A stretch of 60,049 nt of DNA, taken from the NCBI GenBank assembly GCA_910579655.1, contig CAJTVE010000009.1:1-60049 (forward strand). The letters are read 5' to 3'. A program made the position numbers and the translations under genes. Under the pieces are notes generated by a model that saw nothing but the letters and a program-made list of their open reading frames with translations, was not told the DNA's origin and did not search any database. Within the stretch, counting starts at the first letter, position 1, and every line of letters starts with the position of its first letter. Below are positions 31,890-40,536 of this stretch, piece by piece. This stretch comes from an uncultured Allobaculum sp. GTDB taxonomy: Bacteria; Bacillota_I; Bacilli_A; Erysipelotrichales; Erysipelotrichaceae.

Positions 31890-34376
31890 ATGGACATGAA
31901 CAAAACTCTGCAGGACATCGCTTCCCATTATTATGGAAAGCCATTAAAAGACTGCAGCACCCGTGAAATTTATTATATTCTGCTCGACCTCACGAAAGAC
32001 TTGCTCAAAGACGTTCCAACGATCCAGGGTGATCGTAAACTCTATTACATTTCTGCTGAATTCCTGATTGGTAAACTGCTTTCCAACAACCTGATCAATT
32101 TAGGTCTGTATAAGGATGTCAGAACCGTTCTCGAAGAAAATGGCATCTCACTGGCTGAAGTCGAAGAATACGAACCAGAACCATCCTTAGGAAATGGTGG
32201 TCTGGGCCGTCTGGCGGCTTGCTTTTTGGATTCGATCGCAACTTTGGAACTGCCAGGAGATGGCGTAGGATTGAACTACCATTTAGGTCTGTTCCATCAG
32301 CAGTTCACAGATTACAAACAGCACGAACTGCCAGACCCATGGATTACAGATAACAGCTGGCTGACGGACACTGGCAAATACTACCCAGTCACATTCAAAG
32401 ACTTCACTCTGCCTGCCCACCTGTATTCCATTGATGTAGTTGGCTACACCAAAAAGAAAAATAAACTGCTTCTGTTCGATCTGGATTCTGTCAATGAAGC
32501 AATTGTCAAAGAAGGCATCTCCTTCGATAAAACGGACATTGCTGAAAACCTGACTCTGTTCCTGTATCCAGATGACAGCGATGATAAAGGTCGCCTGTTA
32601 CGTGTTTACCAGCAGTACTTCCTCGTATCCGCTGGCGCCCAGATGATTCTGGAAGATGTAAAAGCAAATGGCTGGGATCTGAAAAACCTCAGTGACCACG
32701 TTGTCATTCAGATCAACGATACCCACCCATCCATGGTTATCCCTGAACTGATTCGTCTGTTAATCCAGAACGGTTTAACAATGGATGAAGCCATCGCTCA
32801 GGTGGAAAAGACTTGCGCGTATACGAACCACACAATTCTTGCCGAAGCCCTGGAAAAATGGCCAATGAGCTTCTTACAGGAAGTCAATCCAGATCTGCTG
32901 CCAATCATCAAGTATCTGGATCTGCAGGCGAAGAAACGTTCTGAAAATCCAAAAACATTCATTATCGACGACAACAACCTTGTCCATATGGCAAGCATGG
33001 ATATCCACTACTCCAAATCCACAAATGGTGTAGCAAAGATCCATACTGATATCCTCAAAAACACCGAGCTTCATGACTTCTATGAACTCTACCCAGAAAA
33101 GTTCAACAACAAAACCAACGGTGTTACCTTCCGCCGCTGGCTGCAGGCCTGCAACCCGCAGCTGACAGACTGGATCATCTCAAAAATCGGAGACGGCTTT
33201 TTGAGCAATGCGGATGAATTAAGCAAACTGCTCCCATTCACCAAAGATCCAGAAGCTTTAAAAGAACTGATGGCTATCAAGAACGTGAAAAAACAGGAAC
33301 TGGCTGTTTTCTTAAAGAACCGCCAGAACGTAGATCTGGATGTCAATTCCATCTTTGATATTCAGGTTAAACGTCTGCATGAGTACAAACGCCAGCAGAT
33401 GAACCTGCTTTGCGCTATCAATCTGTACCAGGAAATCAAAAATGGATATAAACCAGAACAGAAAGTCACCATTATTTTCGGTGCCAAAGCGGCTCCTGCT
33501 TATATCCTGGCAAAAGATATCATTCATGCAATCCTTGTCTTTGCTCAGATCGTAGATAACGATCCAGTTGCTTCCCAGTACATGCAGGTGATCATGGTTG
33601 AAAACTACGACGTAACCTGCGCTGAAAAACTGATTCCAGCTGCTGATATCTCCGAACAGACCTCTCTGGCTTCCAAAGAAGCATCCGGAACATCCAACAT
33701 GAAGTTCATGCTCAACGGTGCTGTGACTTTAGGTACAGACGATGGAGCAAACGTTGAAATCCACCAGCTCGTTGGGGATGACAACATCTTCATTTTCGGT
33801 ACAGATTCCGATACCGTCATCAGTCACTATGAACATGCGGATTATCACCCACAGTCCATCCTCGAAGCCGATCCAAAACTCAACAAGATCGTTGACTACC
33901 TGGTCGGCGAAGAAATGATGACATATGGCGATCCAGAGTGCCTCAACCGTCTGCACCACGACATCACAACGAAAGACTGGTTCATGGCTCTGCTTGACCT
34001 GGATTCCTACATGGATGAGCGCAAGAAAGCCTATGCTGCCTACGCAGACCAGGCACACTGGGCAAAAATGGCTCTGACCAACATTGCGATGGCTGGTTAC
34101 TTCTCTTCCGACCGCACAATTGCCCAGTACAACAACGATATCTGGAAACTGAAAGATCTCAAAGGCTTCGAAAACGTAGATAAACCTTTACAGTCTGTCG
34201 CTGAATTAGAAGCGGATACTCCAGCGAAGGCCGCTTGCCCAAAAGAAGAAGCGCCTGTAAAAGAGGCTGCTGCTCAGGAAAAAGCCTGGGATCATAAAGT
34301 GACTGAAGCCAATTCTGCTCCAAAGAAACTGGCTAAAGCCGCTTCGAAAATGACCCTCAAAAAGAAATCGAAATAA
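31890..34376 (+). CDS. glgP: Glycogen/maltodextrin phosphorylase
   Basis: A PLP-dependent GT35 enzyme that releases glucose-1-phosphate from alpha-1,4-glucans. The N-terminal half has RKLYYISAEFLIGKLLSNN and the active-site segment EPEPSLGNGGLGRLAACFLDS. The C-terminal half has the PLP-lysine motif KEASGTSNMKFMLNGA. The ATG at 31890 is directly preceded by CAGGAGGATCTCTT; the frame is open 18 codons further but without a site. Length 828, including a polar C-terminal extension of about 45 residues (Ala/Lys/Glu-rich, ending in a basic KKKSK) that lies beyond the family core. It works with MalQ and the maltodextrin importer. Its codon bias suggests high expression. Confidence 0.96.
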   Translation: MDMNKTLQDIASHYYGKPLKDCSTREIYYILLDLTKDLLKDVPTIQGDRKLYYISAEFLIGKLLSNNLINLGLYKDVRTVLEENGISLAEVEEYEPEPSLGNGGLGRLAACFLDSIATLELPGDGVGLNYHLGLFHQQFTDYKQHELPDPWITDNSWLTDTGKYYPVTFKDFTLPAHLYSIDVVGYTKKKNKLLLFDLDSVNEAIVKEGISFDKTDIAENLTLFLYPDDSDDKGRLLRVYQQYFLVSAGAQMILEDVKANGWDLKNLSDHVVIQINDTHPSMVIPELIRLLIQNGLTMDEAIAQVEKTCAYTNHTILAEALEKWPMSFLQEVNPDLLPIIKYLDLQAKKRSENPKTFIIDDNNLVHMASMDIHYSKSTNGVAKIHTDILKNTELHDFYELYPEKFNNKTNGVTFRRWLQACNPQLTDWIISKIGDGFLSNADELSKLLPFTKDPEALKELMAIKNVKKQELAVFLKNRQNVDLDVNSIFDIQVKRLHEYKRQQMNLLCAINLYQEIKNGYKPEQKVTIIFGAKAAPAYILAKDIIHAILVFAQIVDNDPVASQYMQVIMVENYDVTCAEKLIPAADISEQTSLASKEASGTSNMKFMLNGAVTLGTDDGANVEIHQLVGDDNIFIFGTDSDTVISHYEHADYHPQSILEADPKLNKIVDYLVGEEMMTYGDPECLNRLHHDITTKDWFMALLDLDSYMDERKKAYAAYADQAHWAKMALTNIAMAGYFSSDRTIAQYNNDIWKLKDLKGFENVDKPLQSVAELEADTPAKAACPKEEAPVKEAAAQEKAWDHKVTEANSAPKKLAKAASKMTLKKKSK

Positions 34377-34651
34377 TTGACGGATATAAAATCGTCGTTT
34401 CGAAAGAATCACAATCAGAATTACCATGCGAGAATAACCAATAGACAATCGGCAGCTGATCCAGCAAGTCAGCCTCCGATCCAGAATGAAACCCAATCCG
34501 AAAATCAACCTAAACCAATTCCTTTGAATTTCCCGAATCCATTTCGATCAGGGCATTGAAAGACACCTTCAAAGTCTGAGTATCCAGCAAATGCTCCAGA
34601 TTCTTGAATCTGAACCTCAAGTCCTGACTCCTGAAATATAAACCTGTTTGA

Positions 34652-34687
34652 AAGACCGAATGATCTCGCCGTTCGGTCTTTTTTTCA
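34652..34687 (+). terminator. Terminator downstream of glgP
   Basis: AAGACCGAA (34652-34660) and TTCGGTCTT (34672-34680) form a 9-bp stem with an 11-base loop, followed by seven T's. The 275 bases between glgP and this hairpin hold only a 60-codon TTG-initiated frame with no ribosome site. Confidence 0.85.
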
Positions 34688-34937
34688 TATCCGAAAATAA
34701 TTCGACTGATATTTTTTCTGCTTTCTGAATCTGGTAAAACATCTTTATCAAAAGCATAAAAGGTGTTTCATAGAAGGATCCCTTCCTTTTTTTGCTTCTT
34801 GGTGTTCGCAGGAGGCGTTGCCTTTTTGTTTACAATCTGCGTTTCTTTTGGTTTGTCTTTGATTTGTCGATGCTTTGAGAAAGAAGACCTTCTAAATAGA
34901 CTTTTTAGGTCTTCATAAAGCTTTTCAGCACCAATAT
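34688..34937. other. Gene-free spacer
   Basis: AT-rich, convergent spacer between glgP and the SDR gene. I see no gene, promoter or repeat here. Confidence 0.45.
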
Positions 34938-35005
34938 AAAAAGATCCAAACTTTCATAATGTAGTGGCTGAATGCTGCCAGAGACACTTCTGAAGCTTTG
35001 GATCT
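34938..35005 (-). terminator. Long-loop terminator-like repeat for the SDR gene
   Basis: AGATCCAAA (34942-34950) and TTTGGATCT (34997-35005) flank a 46-base loop that can form further pairs. On the minus strand the stem is followed by TTTTTAT, so it may end SDR transcription. Confidence 0.45.
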
Positions 35006-35056
35006 GTAAGGTAAAATGATAAATCTGTTTAAAATAAAGACTAAATGATGAGTGAA

Positions 35057-35782
35057 TTAGGCCATCATTGCGCCATCTACCGGAAGTACAGCACCCGTAA
35101 TATAGCTTGCCTGATCGGAGGCCAGGAAGACAAATGCTTTGGCAATATCTTCAGGTTCGCCGATGCGTTTTAAAGGAATGGCCTGAATCATTGGGTTGAT
35201 CATCTGTTCTGGCAGGGCTTTGACCATGTCGGTGAAAGTAATGCCTGGAGCGACCGCGTTGACGCGGATGCCGAATTTACCCAGTTCGCGGGCCAGGGAA
35301 ATGGTCAGGCCGTTGATCGCAAATTTGCTGGTTGGATAAGCGACCCCGGATGGCTGCCCTTCTTTGGAAACCATAGAAGAGGTAAACAGAATGACGCCAT
35401 GGCCCTGTTCTTTCATGATGGGTGCTGCAGCACGGGAGCAGACATAAGGAGCGATGACATTCAGGTTCATGACTTTGGTGAACAGGGATTCAGAATACTC
35501 CAAAAAGGGAGTGGCATCGGAAATGCCGGCGTTGTTGATCAGAACGTCAATGGATCCATATTTTTCCTTGATTTCGGCGAAGTCTTTATTGATGGCTTCT
35601 TCATCAATTAAATGGGTCCAGCGTCCTTCTGCGTTTGGATCGTTGTTGAGTTCGTTGAGCGCCTTGGTGACCGTTTCTTCACGGGATCCGTACAGAACGA
35701 CTTTGTAGCCTTCTTTTAAGAAGGCCTGGACAGTCGCAAATCCAATGCCGCGGGTGCCGCCAGTAATAACACAAACTTTCAT
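35057..35782 (-). CDS. Short-chain dehydrogenase/reductase (FabG-like)
   Basis: A classical SDR of 241 residues. The NAD(P)-binding motif is TGGTRGIG near the N-terminus, followed by NNAGIS and the catalytic Ser in LFTSSM with Tyr/Lys in YPTSK. The end (FLASDQASYITGAVLPVDGAM) is typical of 3-oxoacyl-ACP reductase-like enzymes. It stands alone rather than in a fatty-acid cluster, so the substrate could be a sugar, polyol or 3-oxoacyl compound. AGAAAGGAAA lies before the ATG. Confidence in SDR membership is high; confidence in FabG activity is low. Confidence 0.88.
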   Translation of the reverse strand: MKVCVITGGTRGIGFATVQAFLKEGYKVVLYGSREETVTKALNELNNDPNAEGRWTHLIDEEAINKDFAEIKEKYGSIDVLINNAGISDATPFLEYSESLFTKVMNLNVIAPYVCSRAAAPIMKEQGHGVILFTSSMVSKEGQPSGVAYPTSKFAINGLTISLARELGKFGIRVNAVAPGITFTDMVKALPEQMINPMIQAIPLKRIGEPEDIAKAFVFLASDQASYITGAVLPVDGAMMA

Positions 35783-35936
35783 GAATTTAGATTTCCTTTC
35801 TGAACAAAAGAATCCGGCGCGGATGCTTTTGTTTCTAAATGGTTAACAGACTTATTTTGCATGAAAGCGATATCAAAAATCAAGGCGCATCTTTGTCGGA
35901 TCAGGCTGTTTTCGACCAGAAAATGGACCAGAGAAC

Positions 35937-35965
35937 AAAAAAATCAGGACCCTTACGGGTCCTGA
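35937..35965 (-). terminator. msmX terminator
   Basis: TCAGGACCC and GGGTCCTGA flank TTAC. On the minus strand the stem is followed by TTTTTTTG. It lies 43 bases past the msmX stop. Confidence 0.9.
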
Positions 35966-36007
35966 CCTGGAGGAATTCAAAAAATTCCGGGTATTCGATG
36001 ATTCTGA

Positions 36008-37156
36008 CTATTTCAGGATTGTGCCTGTGTTTGGATCGAGATCAACGAGGATGTTCTTGTTGGAATCTTTATCGAAGATCTGGATGTTGTTGTTATTGAA
36101 AGCAAGAGTCACTACATCACCAACGCGTGCTTTTGTAGATGGGTCAACTGCCGCAGTGACCTGAGTGCCGTTGCAGTCTACATACAGGTTGGAAGTGGAA
36201 CCGAGCATTTCGTAAACTTCAACTTTACCTTTAGCAGTGGATTCTGGGAATTTTGCCAGCATCTCTGGGTGGTCGGATAAGTCTTCAGGACGGATACCTA
36301 AAACAACGGACTGACCATTTTTGTAGCCTTTGGCTTTCAGCTTAGCGGCTTTTTCATCAGAGATCAAAATATCGTCATCGCCGATTGTCAGGTAAACTTT
36401 GTCGCCAGCTTCTTTAATCACGACGTCCATGAAGTTCATCTGTGGAGAACCGATGAATCCGGCAACGAATCTGTTCACTGGGTACTGGTACAGGTTGGAT
36501 GGGGTATCGATCTGCTGAACTTCACCATCACTCATAACAACGATCCGGTCGCCCAGAGTCATCGCTTCAGTCTGGTCATGGGTTACATAGATAATTGTGG
36601 AACCCAGTTTTTCATGCAGTTTGGAAATTTCGACACGCATCTGACCACGCAGTTTTGCATCCAGGTTGGATAATGGTTCGTCCATCAGCAGTACTTTTGG
36701 ATGACGGACAATCGCACGGCCCATGGCAACACGCTGTCTCTGACCACCGGACAGCGCTTTTGGTTTACGGTCAAGCAGGCTTTCCAGACCTAAAGTCTTG
36801 GCAGCTTCGGCAACGCGGGAGTCAATTTCTTCTTTTGGCAGTTTCGCAATCTTTAATGGGAACTCCATGTTTTCGCGGACTGTCATATGAGGATACAGAG
36901 CATAGCTCTGGAAAACCATGGCAATATCACGGTCTTTTGGGTCCAGATCGTTTACACGTTTGCCATCAATGTACAGGTCACCATCGGAAATATCTTCCAG
37001 GCCGGCAACCATACGCAGGGTAGTGGACTTACCACAGCCGGATGGACCGACGAAAATAACGAATTCGCCGTCTTTGATGTCGAGGTTAAAGTCCTGAACG
37101 GCTTCGAAACCGTTCGGATATACTTTTTTAATGTGATGTAAGTTAAGTTCTGACAT
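36008..37156 (-). CDS. msmX: Multi-sugar ABC transporter ATPase (MsmX/UgpC-like)
   Basis: Energises carbohydrate importers. Walker A is GPSGCGKST, the Q-loop AMVFQSYALYPHMT, the ABC signature LSGGQRQRVAMGRAIV, Walker B VLLMDEPLSNLDAKLR and the switch His in YVTHDQTEAMTLGD. The C-terminal regulatory OB domain (about 240-382) is typical of the MalK/UgpC group. Length 382. AAGGAG precedes the ATG with a GCCGC/GCGGC leader hairpin further up. No permease genes adjoin, so like Bacillus MsmX it probably serves several importers, including the MalFG pair at 22117. CG-centred palindromes upstream tie it to the same regulator. Confidence 0.95.
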   Translation of the reverse strand: MSELNLHHIKKVYPNGFEAVQDFNLDIKDGEFVIFVGPSGCGKSTTLRMVAGLEDISDGDLYIDGKRVNDLDPKDRDIAMVFQSYALYPHMTVRENMEFPLKIAKLPKEEIDSRVAEAAKTLGLESLLDRKPKALSGGQRQRVAMGRAIVRHPKVLLMDEPLSNLDAKLRGQMRVEISKLHEKLGSTIIYVTHDQTEAMTLGDRIVVMSDGEVQQIDTPSNLYQYPVNRFVAGFIGSPQMNFMDVVIKEAGDKVYLTIGDDDILISDEKAAKLKAKGYKNGQSVVLGIRPEDLSDHPEMLAKFPESTAKGKVEVYEMLGSTSNLYVDCNGTQVTAAVDPSTKARVGDVVTLAFNNNNIQIFDKDSNKNILVDLDPNTGTILK

Positions 37157-37208
37157 AAATCTCCTTGCAGCCGCCTGAAAGCGGCAGAATTCACCCTCAA
37201 AAATCAGC

Positions 37209-37237
37209 TTTATCTATCGGATTATTGAATGGTGTAA
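37209..37237 (-). promoter_or_regulatory. msmX promoter candidate
   Basis: On the minus strand TTACAC (37237-37232) and GATAAA (37214-37209) are 17 bp apart. The -35 overlaps GTGTAAGCGCTC (37232-37243), a weak LacI-type half-palindrome. Confidence 0.5.
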
Positions 37238-37300
37238 GCGCTCTTGCTTCATCTGAGAAAAGAATACGTCATCTGCCATACAGATACAAGAAAAAAGAGT

Positions 37301-37312
37301 TGAAACGTTTCA
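37301..37312. promoter_or_regulatory. LacI/CcpA-type operator upstream of msmX
   Basis: TGAAACGTTTCA is a perfect 12-bp palindrome of the same class as the one before malE. It lies 64 bases upstream of the msmX -35 candidate. Confidence 0.6.
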
Positions 37313-37441
37313 TTCGATGCTTTTCGAGACTGAAATCATCTTTTTCGGATACCTTAGGTGAAGTAAAACTGGAAGTAAAGATTGAAGGCCATAAGAGATC
37401 ATCTAAATCGGATCCTTTCGACAGGCTTTTTGTGGGAATTT

Positions 37442-37460
37442 TGAAAGTAAAACGCTTTCA
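37442..37460. promoter_or_regulatory. Inverted repeat in the msmX-galT divergent spacer
   Basis: TGAAAG and CTTTCA flank TAAAACG; read on the minus strand TGAAAGCGTTTT resembles a cre site. It could serve msmX or galT. Confidence 0.4.
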
Positions 37461-37608
37461 TCTCTTTTGTGACCTACAATAAAGAGAGGAGCGGCGGACG
37501 AGTTGATGGCCTGAACGCAGAAAACTGCGGCTATCTGGTTGAGAAAGAAAACGGCGCCTCAAAAAAATTTTTAAAATCTTCTTCCAGAGGGTTGCATTCA
37601 GGTAAAAT

Positions 37609-37639
37609 TTTAGTAAATTATAGATAGATATTTAGTAAA
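37609..37639 (+). repeat. Two TTTAGTAAA direct repeats, 22 bp apart, upstream of galT
   Basis: TTTAGTAAA at 37609-37617 and 37631-37639, with AT-rich sequence between. They lie 48-78 bases before galT and may be binding sites or part of its promoter. No clean -35/-10 pair was seen. Confidence 0.4.
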
Positions 37640-37686
37640 ACATTCTGGGGGGCACACCAGCCCGCCTGGTAGAAAGAAGAAAGATT

Positions 37687-39180
37687 ATGGCTGACGTATC
37701 AATTTTAAAACTGGTGGAATACGGAGTGCAGACAGGCCTGCTTCCTGAAAGTGAACGTATTTACGCCACCAACCTGCTTCTGGACCTGATGCACCAGGAT
37801 TCGATCGATGAAAACGCCTGGACACCAGATGGCAACCCCATCGACTTACCGGAAGTCTTGAAGGATCTGCTCGACCTCGCTGCAAAGCGCGGGATCATCG
37901 AAGACTCCATCACCTACCGCGACTTGTTTGATGCCAAACTGATGAATGCTCTGCTTGCCCGCCCCGCTCAGATTCAGGCAGTTTTTGACAACCTCTTTGC
38001 GGAAAATCCAAAAGCGGCAACGGACTGGTTCTATAAGCTCTCTCAGGATTCCAACTATATCCGCCGCGACCGCATTGCCAAAGATGAACGCTGGAGTGCT
38101 GCTTCTCCATATGGCGAACTGGAACTTTCCATCAACCTGTCCAAGCCGGAAAAGGATCCCAAAGCCATCGCGGCTGCCAAAAACGCTCCACAGTCCAGCT
38201 ACCCAAAATGCCAGCTCTGCATGGAAAACGAAGGCTATGCCGGCCGTGTCAATCATCCAGGACGCACCAACCACCGCATTATCCCGATTACCATTAACCG
38301 TTCCGACTGGGGCTTCCAGTATTCGCCATATGTATACTTCAATGAACACTGCATCGTCTTCAACGGCAAGCACACTCCAATGGCAATCAACCACGATGCC
38401 TTTGTGAAACTGTTCGACTTTGTCGATTTGTTCCCACACTATTTCTTAGGCAGTAATGCTGATCTGCCAATCGTTGGCGGATCGATTCTCTCCCATGACC
38501 ATTTCCAGGGCGGAAATCATGATTTCCCCATGGCCAAAGCAAAAATCGAAGAAGAAATCACCATTCCAGGTTTCGAGGACCTGAAAGCAGGGATTGTCAA
38601 CTGGCCAATGTCTGTCATTCGTCTGCGCGGGGAAGATCGCAGCCGCATCATTGAAGCAGCTGACCATATTCTCGATACATGGCGTGGATATACGGATGAA
38701 GCCGCAACGATCATTGCCAACGATGGCGAACCACACAACACCATTACCCCAATCGTGCGCCGCCGCGGCAGCGATTATGAAATCGACCTGGTTTTACGCT
38801 GCAACATCACAAGTAAAGAGCATCCACTTGGTGTCTTCCATCCCCATGAACAGTGGCACCATATCAAGAAAGAAAACATTGGTCTGATTGAAGTCATGGG
38901 TCTTGCTGTTCTGCCGGCTCGTCTGAAGCAGGAAATGTCTGATCTGAAAGCAGCCATCCTCAACCATGAAGATCTGCGTGCCAATCCAACCCTTGAAAAA
39001 CACGCCGACTGGGCTGACGAGATTCTCGCAAAGCATCCAGATCTGGATGCCTCCAATATCGATCAGATCATCCATGATGAAATCGGCTTAGTCTTCAGCC
39101 ACGTTCTGGAAGATGCCGGTGTCTATAAGACAGATCAAGAAGGCCGCAAGGCATTCCACCGCTTTATCGCTGCTCTTTAA
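37687..39180 (+). CDS. galT: UDP-glucose-hexose-1-phosphate uridylyltransferase (Firmicutes-type GalT)
   Basis: Leloir-pathway enzyme exchanging UMP between UDP-glucose and galactose-1-phosphate. At 497 residues it is the long Gram-positive class, not the short enteric one. The N-terminal region (LVEYGVQTGLLP) and the Cys motif KCQLCMENEGYAGR are typical, and the catalytic HxHxQ is HDHFQ within SHDHFQGGNHDFPM. The ribosome site is weak (AAAGAAGAAAG). galE follows after 217 bases without a terminator, so the two are probably co-transcribed. galK is not in the window. Confidence 0.95.
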   Translation: MADVSILKLVEYGVQTGLLPESERIYATNLLLDLMHQDSIDENAWTPDGNPIDLPEVLKDLLDLAAKRGIIEDSITYRDLFDAKLMNALLARPAQIQAVFDNLFAENPKAATDWFYKLSQDSNYIRRDRIAKDERWSAASPYGELELSINLSKPEKDPKAIAAAKNAPQSSYPKCQLCMENEGYAGRVNHPGRTNHRIIPITINRSDWGFQYSPYVYFNEHCIVFNGKHTPMAINHDAFVKLFDFVDLFPHYFLGSNADLPIVGGSILSHDHFQGGNHDFPMAKAKIEEEITIPGFEDLKAGIVNWPMSVIRLRGEDRSRIIEAADHILDTWRGYTDEAATIIANDGEPHNTITPIVRRRGSDYEIDLVLRCNITSKEHPLGVFHPHEQWHHIKKENIGLIEVMGLAVLPARLKQEMSDLKAAILNHEDLRANPTLEKHADWADEILAKHPDLDASNIDQIIHDEIGLVFSHVLEDAGVYKTDQEGRKAFHRFIAAL

Positions 39181-39397
39181 TCGAGTTCAGTTTACAAAAG
39201 GCTGAAAACCACAAAAACCGCAGACTCCAAACAGCCTGGAGAACACTCCCAGGCAACATCCACCCCATCAATCCGCCCAAAACCAGCTCTTGCCTGGTCA
39301 AAGGCGGGTATGATCCGGTTTGATTAAAACCAAAAAACAGCTTGAACAGACGGACTGAAAAGCTGAATCCACGAAAGGTAGAAAAGGTAGACATCGT

Positions 39398-40423
39398 ATG
39401 AAAATTCTGGTTACTGGCGGCGCCGGCTATATCGGCTCCCACACTGACGTTGAACTGCTCAATGCCGGTCATGAAGTTATTGTTGTGGATAACTTATACA
39501 ACGCAGACGAAAAAGCATTAGAGCGCGTTGAAGAAATCACGGGCAAGAAAGTGAAATTCTATAAAGTCGATCTGCTCGACAAAGAAGCCCTGAATCGGGT
39601 CTTCGATCAGGAACAGGTGGATGCGGTCATTCACTTTGCCGGCTTAAAAGCCGTTGGCGAAAGTGTGCGCAAGCCGGTCGAATACTATGAAAACAACATT
39701 GGCGGCACGCTCAACCTGATCGACGTCATGAAAAACCATAACGTCAAAAATATCATTTTCTCTTCTTCGGCTACCGTGTATGGCGATCCAGTCGAGATCC
39801 CAATTACTGAAAAATGTCCAAAAGGCACTTGCACCAACCCCTATGGCTGGTCCAAATGGATGATCGAACAGATTCTGACGGACGTTCATACAGCCGATCC
39901 TGACTGGAATGTTTTGCTGCTTCGTTATTTCAATCCAATTGGCGCCCATGAATCCGGCCGGATTGGAGAAGATCCAAAAGGGATCCCAAACAACCTGCTG
40001 CCCTATGTTGCCCAGGTAGCCGTTGGCAAACTGAAAGAAGTGGGTGTCTTTGGCAATGACTATCCAACCCCAGATGGAACCGGCGTTCGTGACTACATCC
40101 ACGTCGTTGACCTGGCAAAAGGCCACGTGGCGGCTTTAGGTCAGATTAAACACAATGGCGGTGTCAAAGTTTACAACCTCGGTACCGGCAAAGGCAGCTC
40201 CGTTCTGGATGTGATCCACGCGTTTGAAAAAGCGTGCGGCCATCCAATTCCTTATGTCATCAAACCAAGACGCGAAGGCGATATTGCGATGTGCTATGCC
40301 AACAGTGACCTGGCTAAAGATGAACTTGGCTGGCAGGCTGAATACGACCTGGATGACATGTGCCGCACTTCCTGGAACTGGCAGTCTAACAATCCAGATG
40401 GCTATCGTACAGAAGGCAAGTAA
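39398..40423 (+). CDS. galE: UDP-glucose 4-epimerase
   Basis: An extended SDR that interconverts UDP-galactose and UDP-glucose. The NAD-binding motif is VTGGAGYIGSH at the N-terminus. The catalytic residues are in SSSATVYG (Ser/Thr) and YGWSK (Tyr, Lys), and LRYFNPIGAHESGRIGE is the substrate-binding signature. Length 341. GAAAAGGTAGA precedes the ATG. Together with GalT it completes turnover of UDP-galactose; it can also supply UDP-galactose for cell-surface sugars. A bidirectional terminator follows. Confidence 0.96.
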   Translation: MKILVTGGAGYIGSHTDVELLNAGHEVIVVDNLYNADEKALERVEEITGKKVKFYKVDLLDKEALNRVFDQEQVDAVIHFAGLKAVGESVRKPVEYYENNIGGTLNLIDVMKNHNVKNIIFSSSATVYGDPVEIPITEKCPKGTCTNPYGWSKWMIEQILTDVHTADPDWNVLLLRYFNPIGAHESGRIGEDPKGIPNNLLPYVAQVAVGKLKEVGVFGNDYPTPDGTGVRDYIHVVDLAKGHVAALGQIKHNGGVKVYNLGTGKGSSVLDVIHAFEKACGHPIPYVIKPRREGDIAMCYANSDLAKDELGWQAEYDLDDMCRTSWNWQSNNPDGYRTEGK

Positions 40424-40503
40424 TCGCCTCTGATCGTTTTCTTAAAGGCCAAAAAGGTCTTTAATTCCATCAAAGTCTTTCAATAAAACAAAATCAGACA
40501 AAC

Positions 40504-40530
40504 AAAAGGACCGCAGGGAGCGGTCCTTTT
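40504..40530. terminator. Bidirectional terminator between galE and the amidohydrolase
   Basis: AAAAGGACCG and CGGTCCTTTT form a perfect 10-bp stem with T-runs on both strands. It serves two convergent genes. Confidence 0.9.
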
Positions 40531-40536
40531 GTTTGT

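Noticed and set aside
34377..34559. 60-codon frame right after glgP
   Set aside because: TTG start with no ribosome site and a Gln/Asn/Pro-rich composition without family resemblance; more likely 3' leader sequence.
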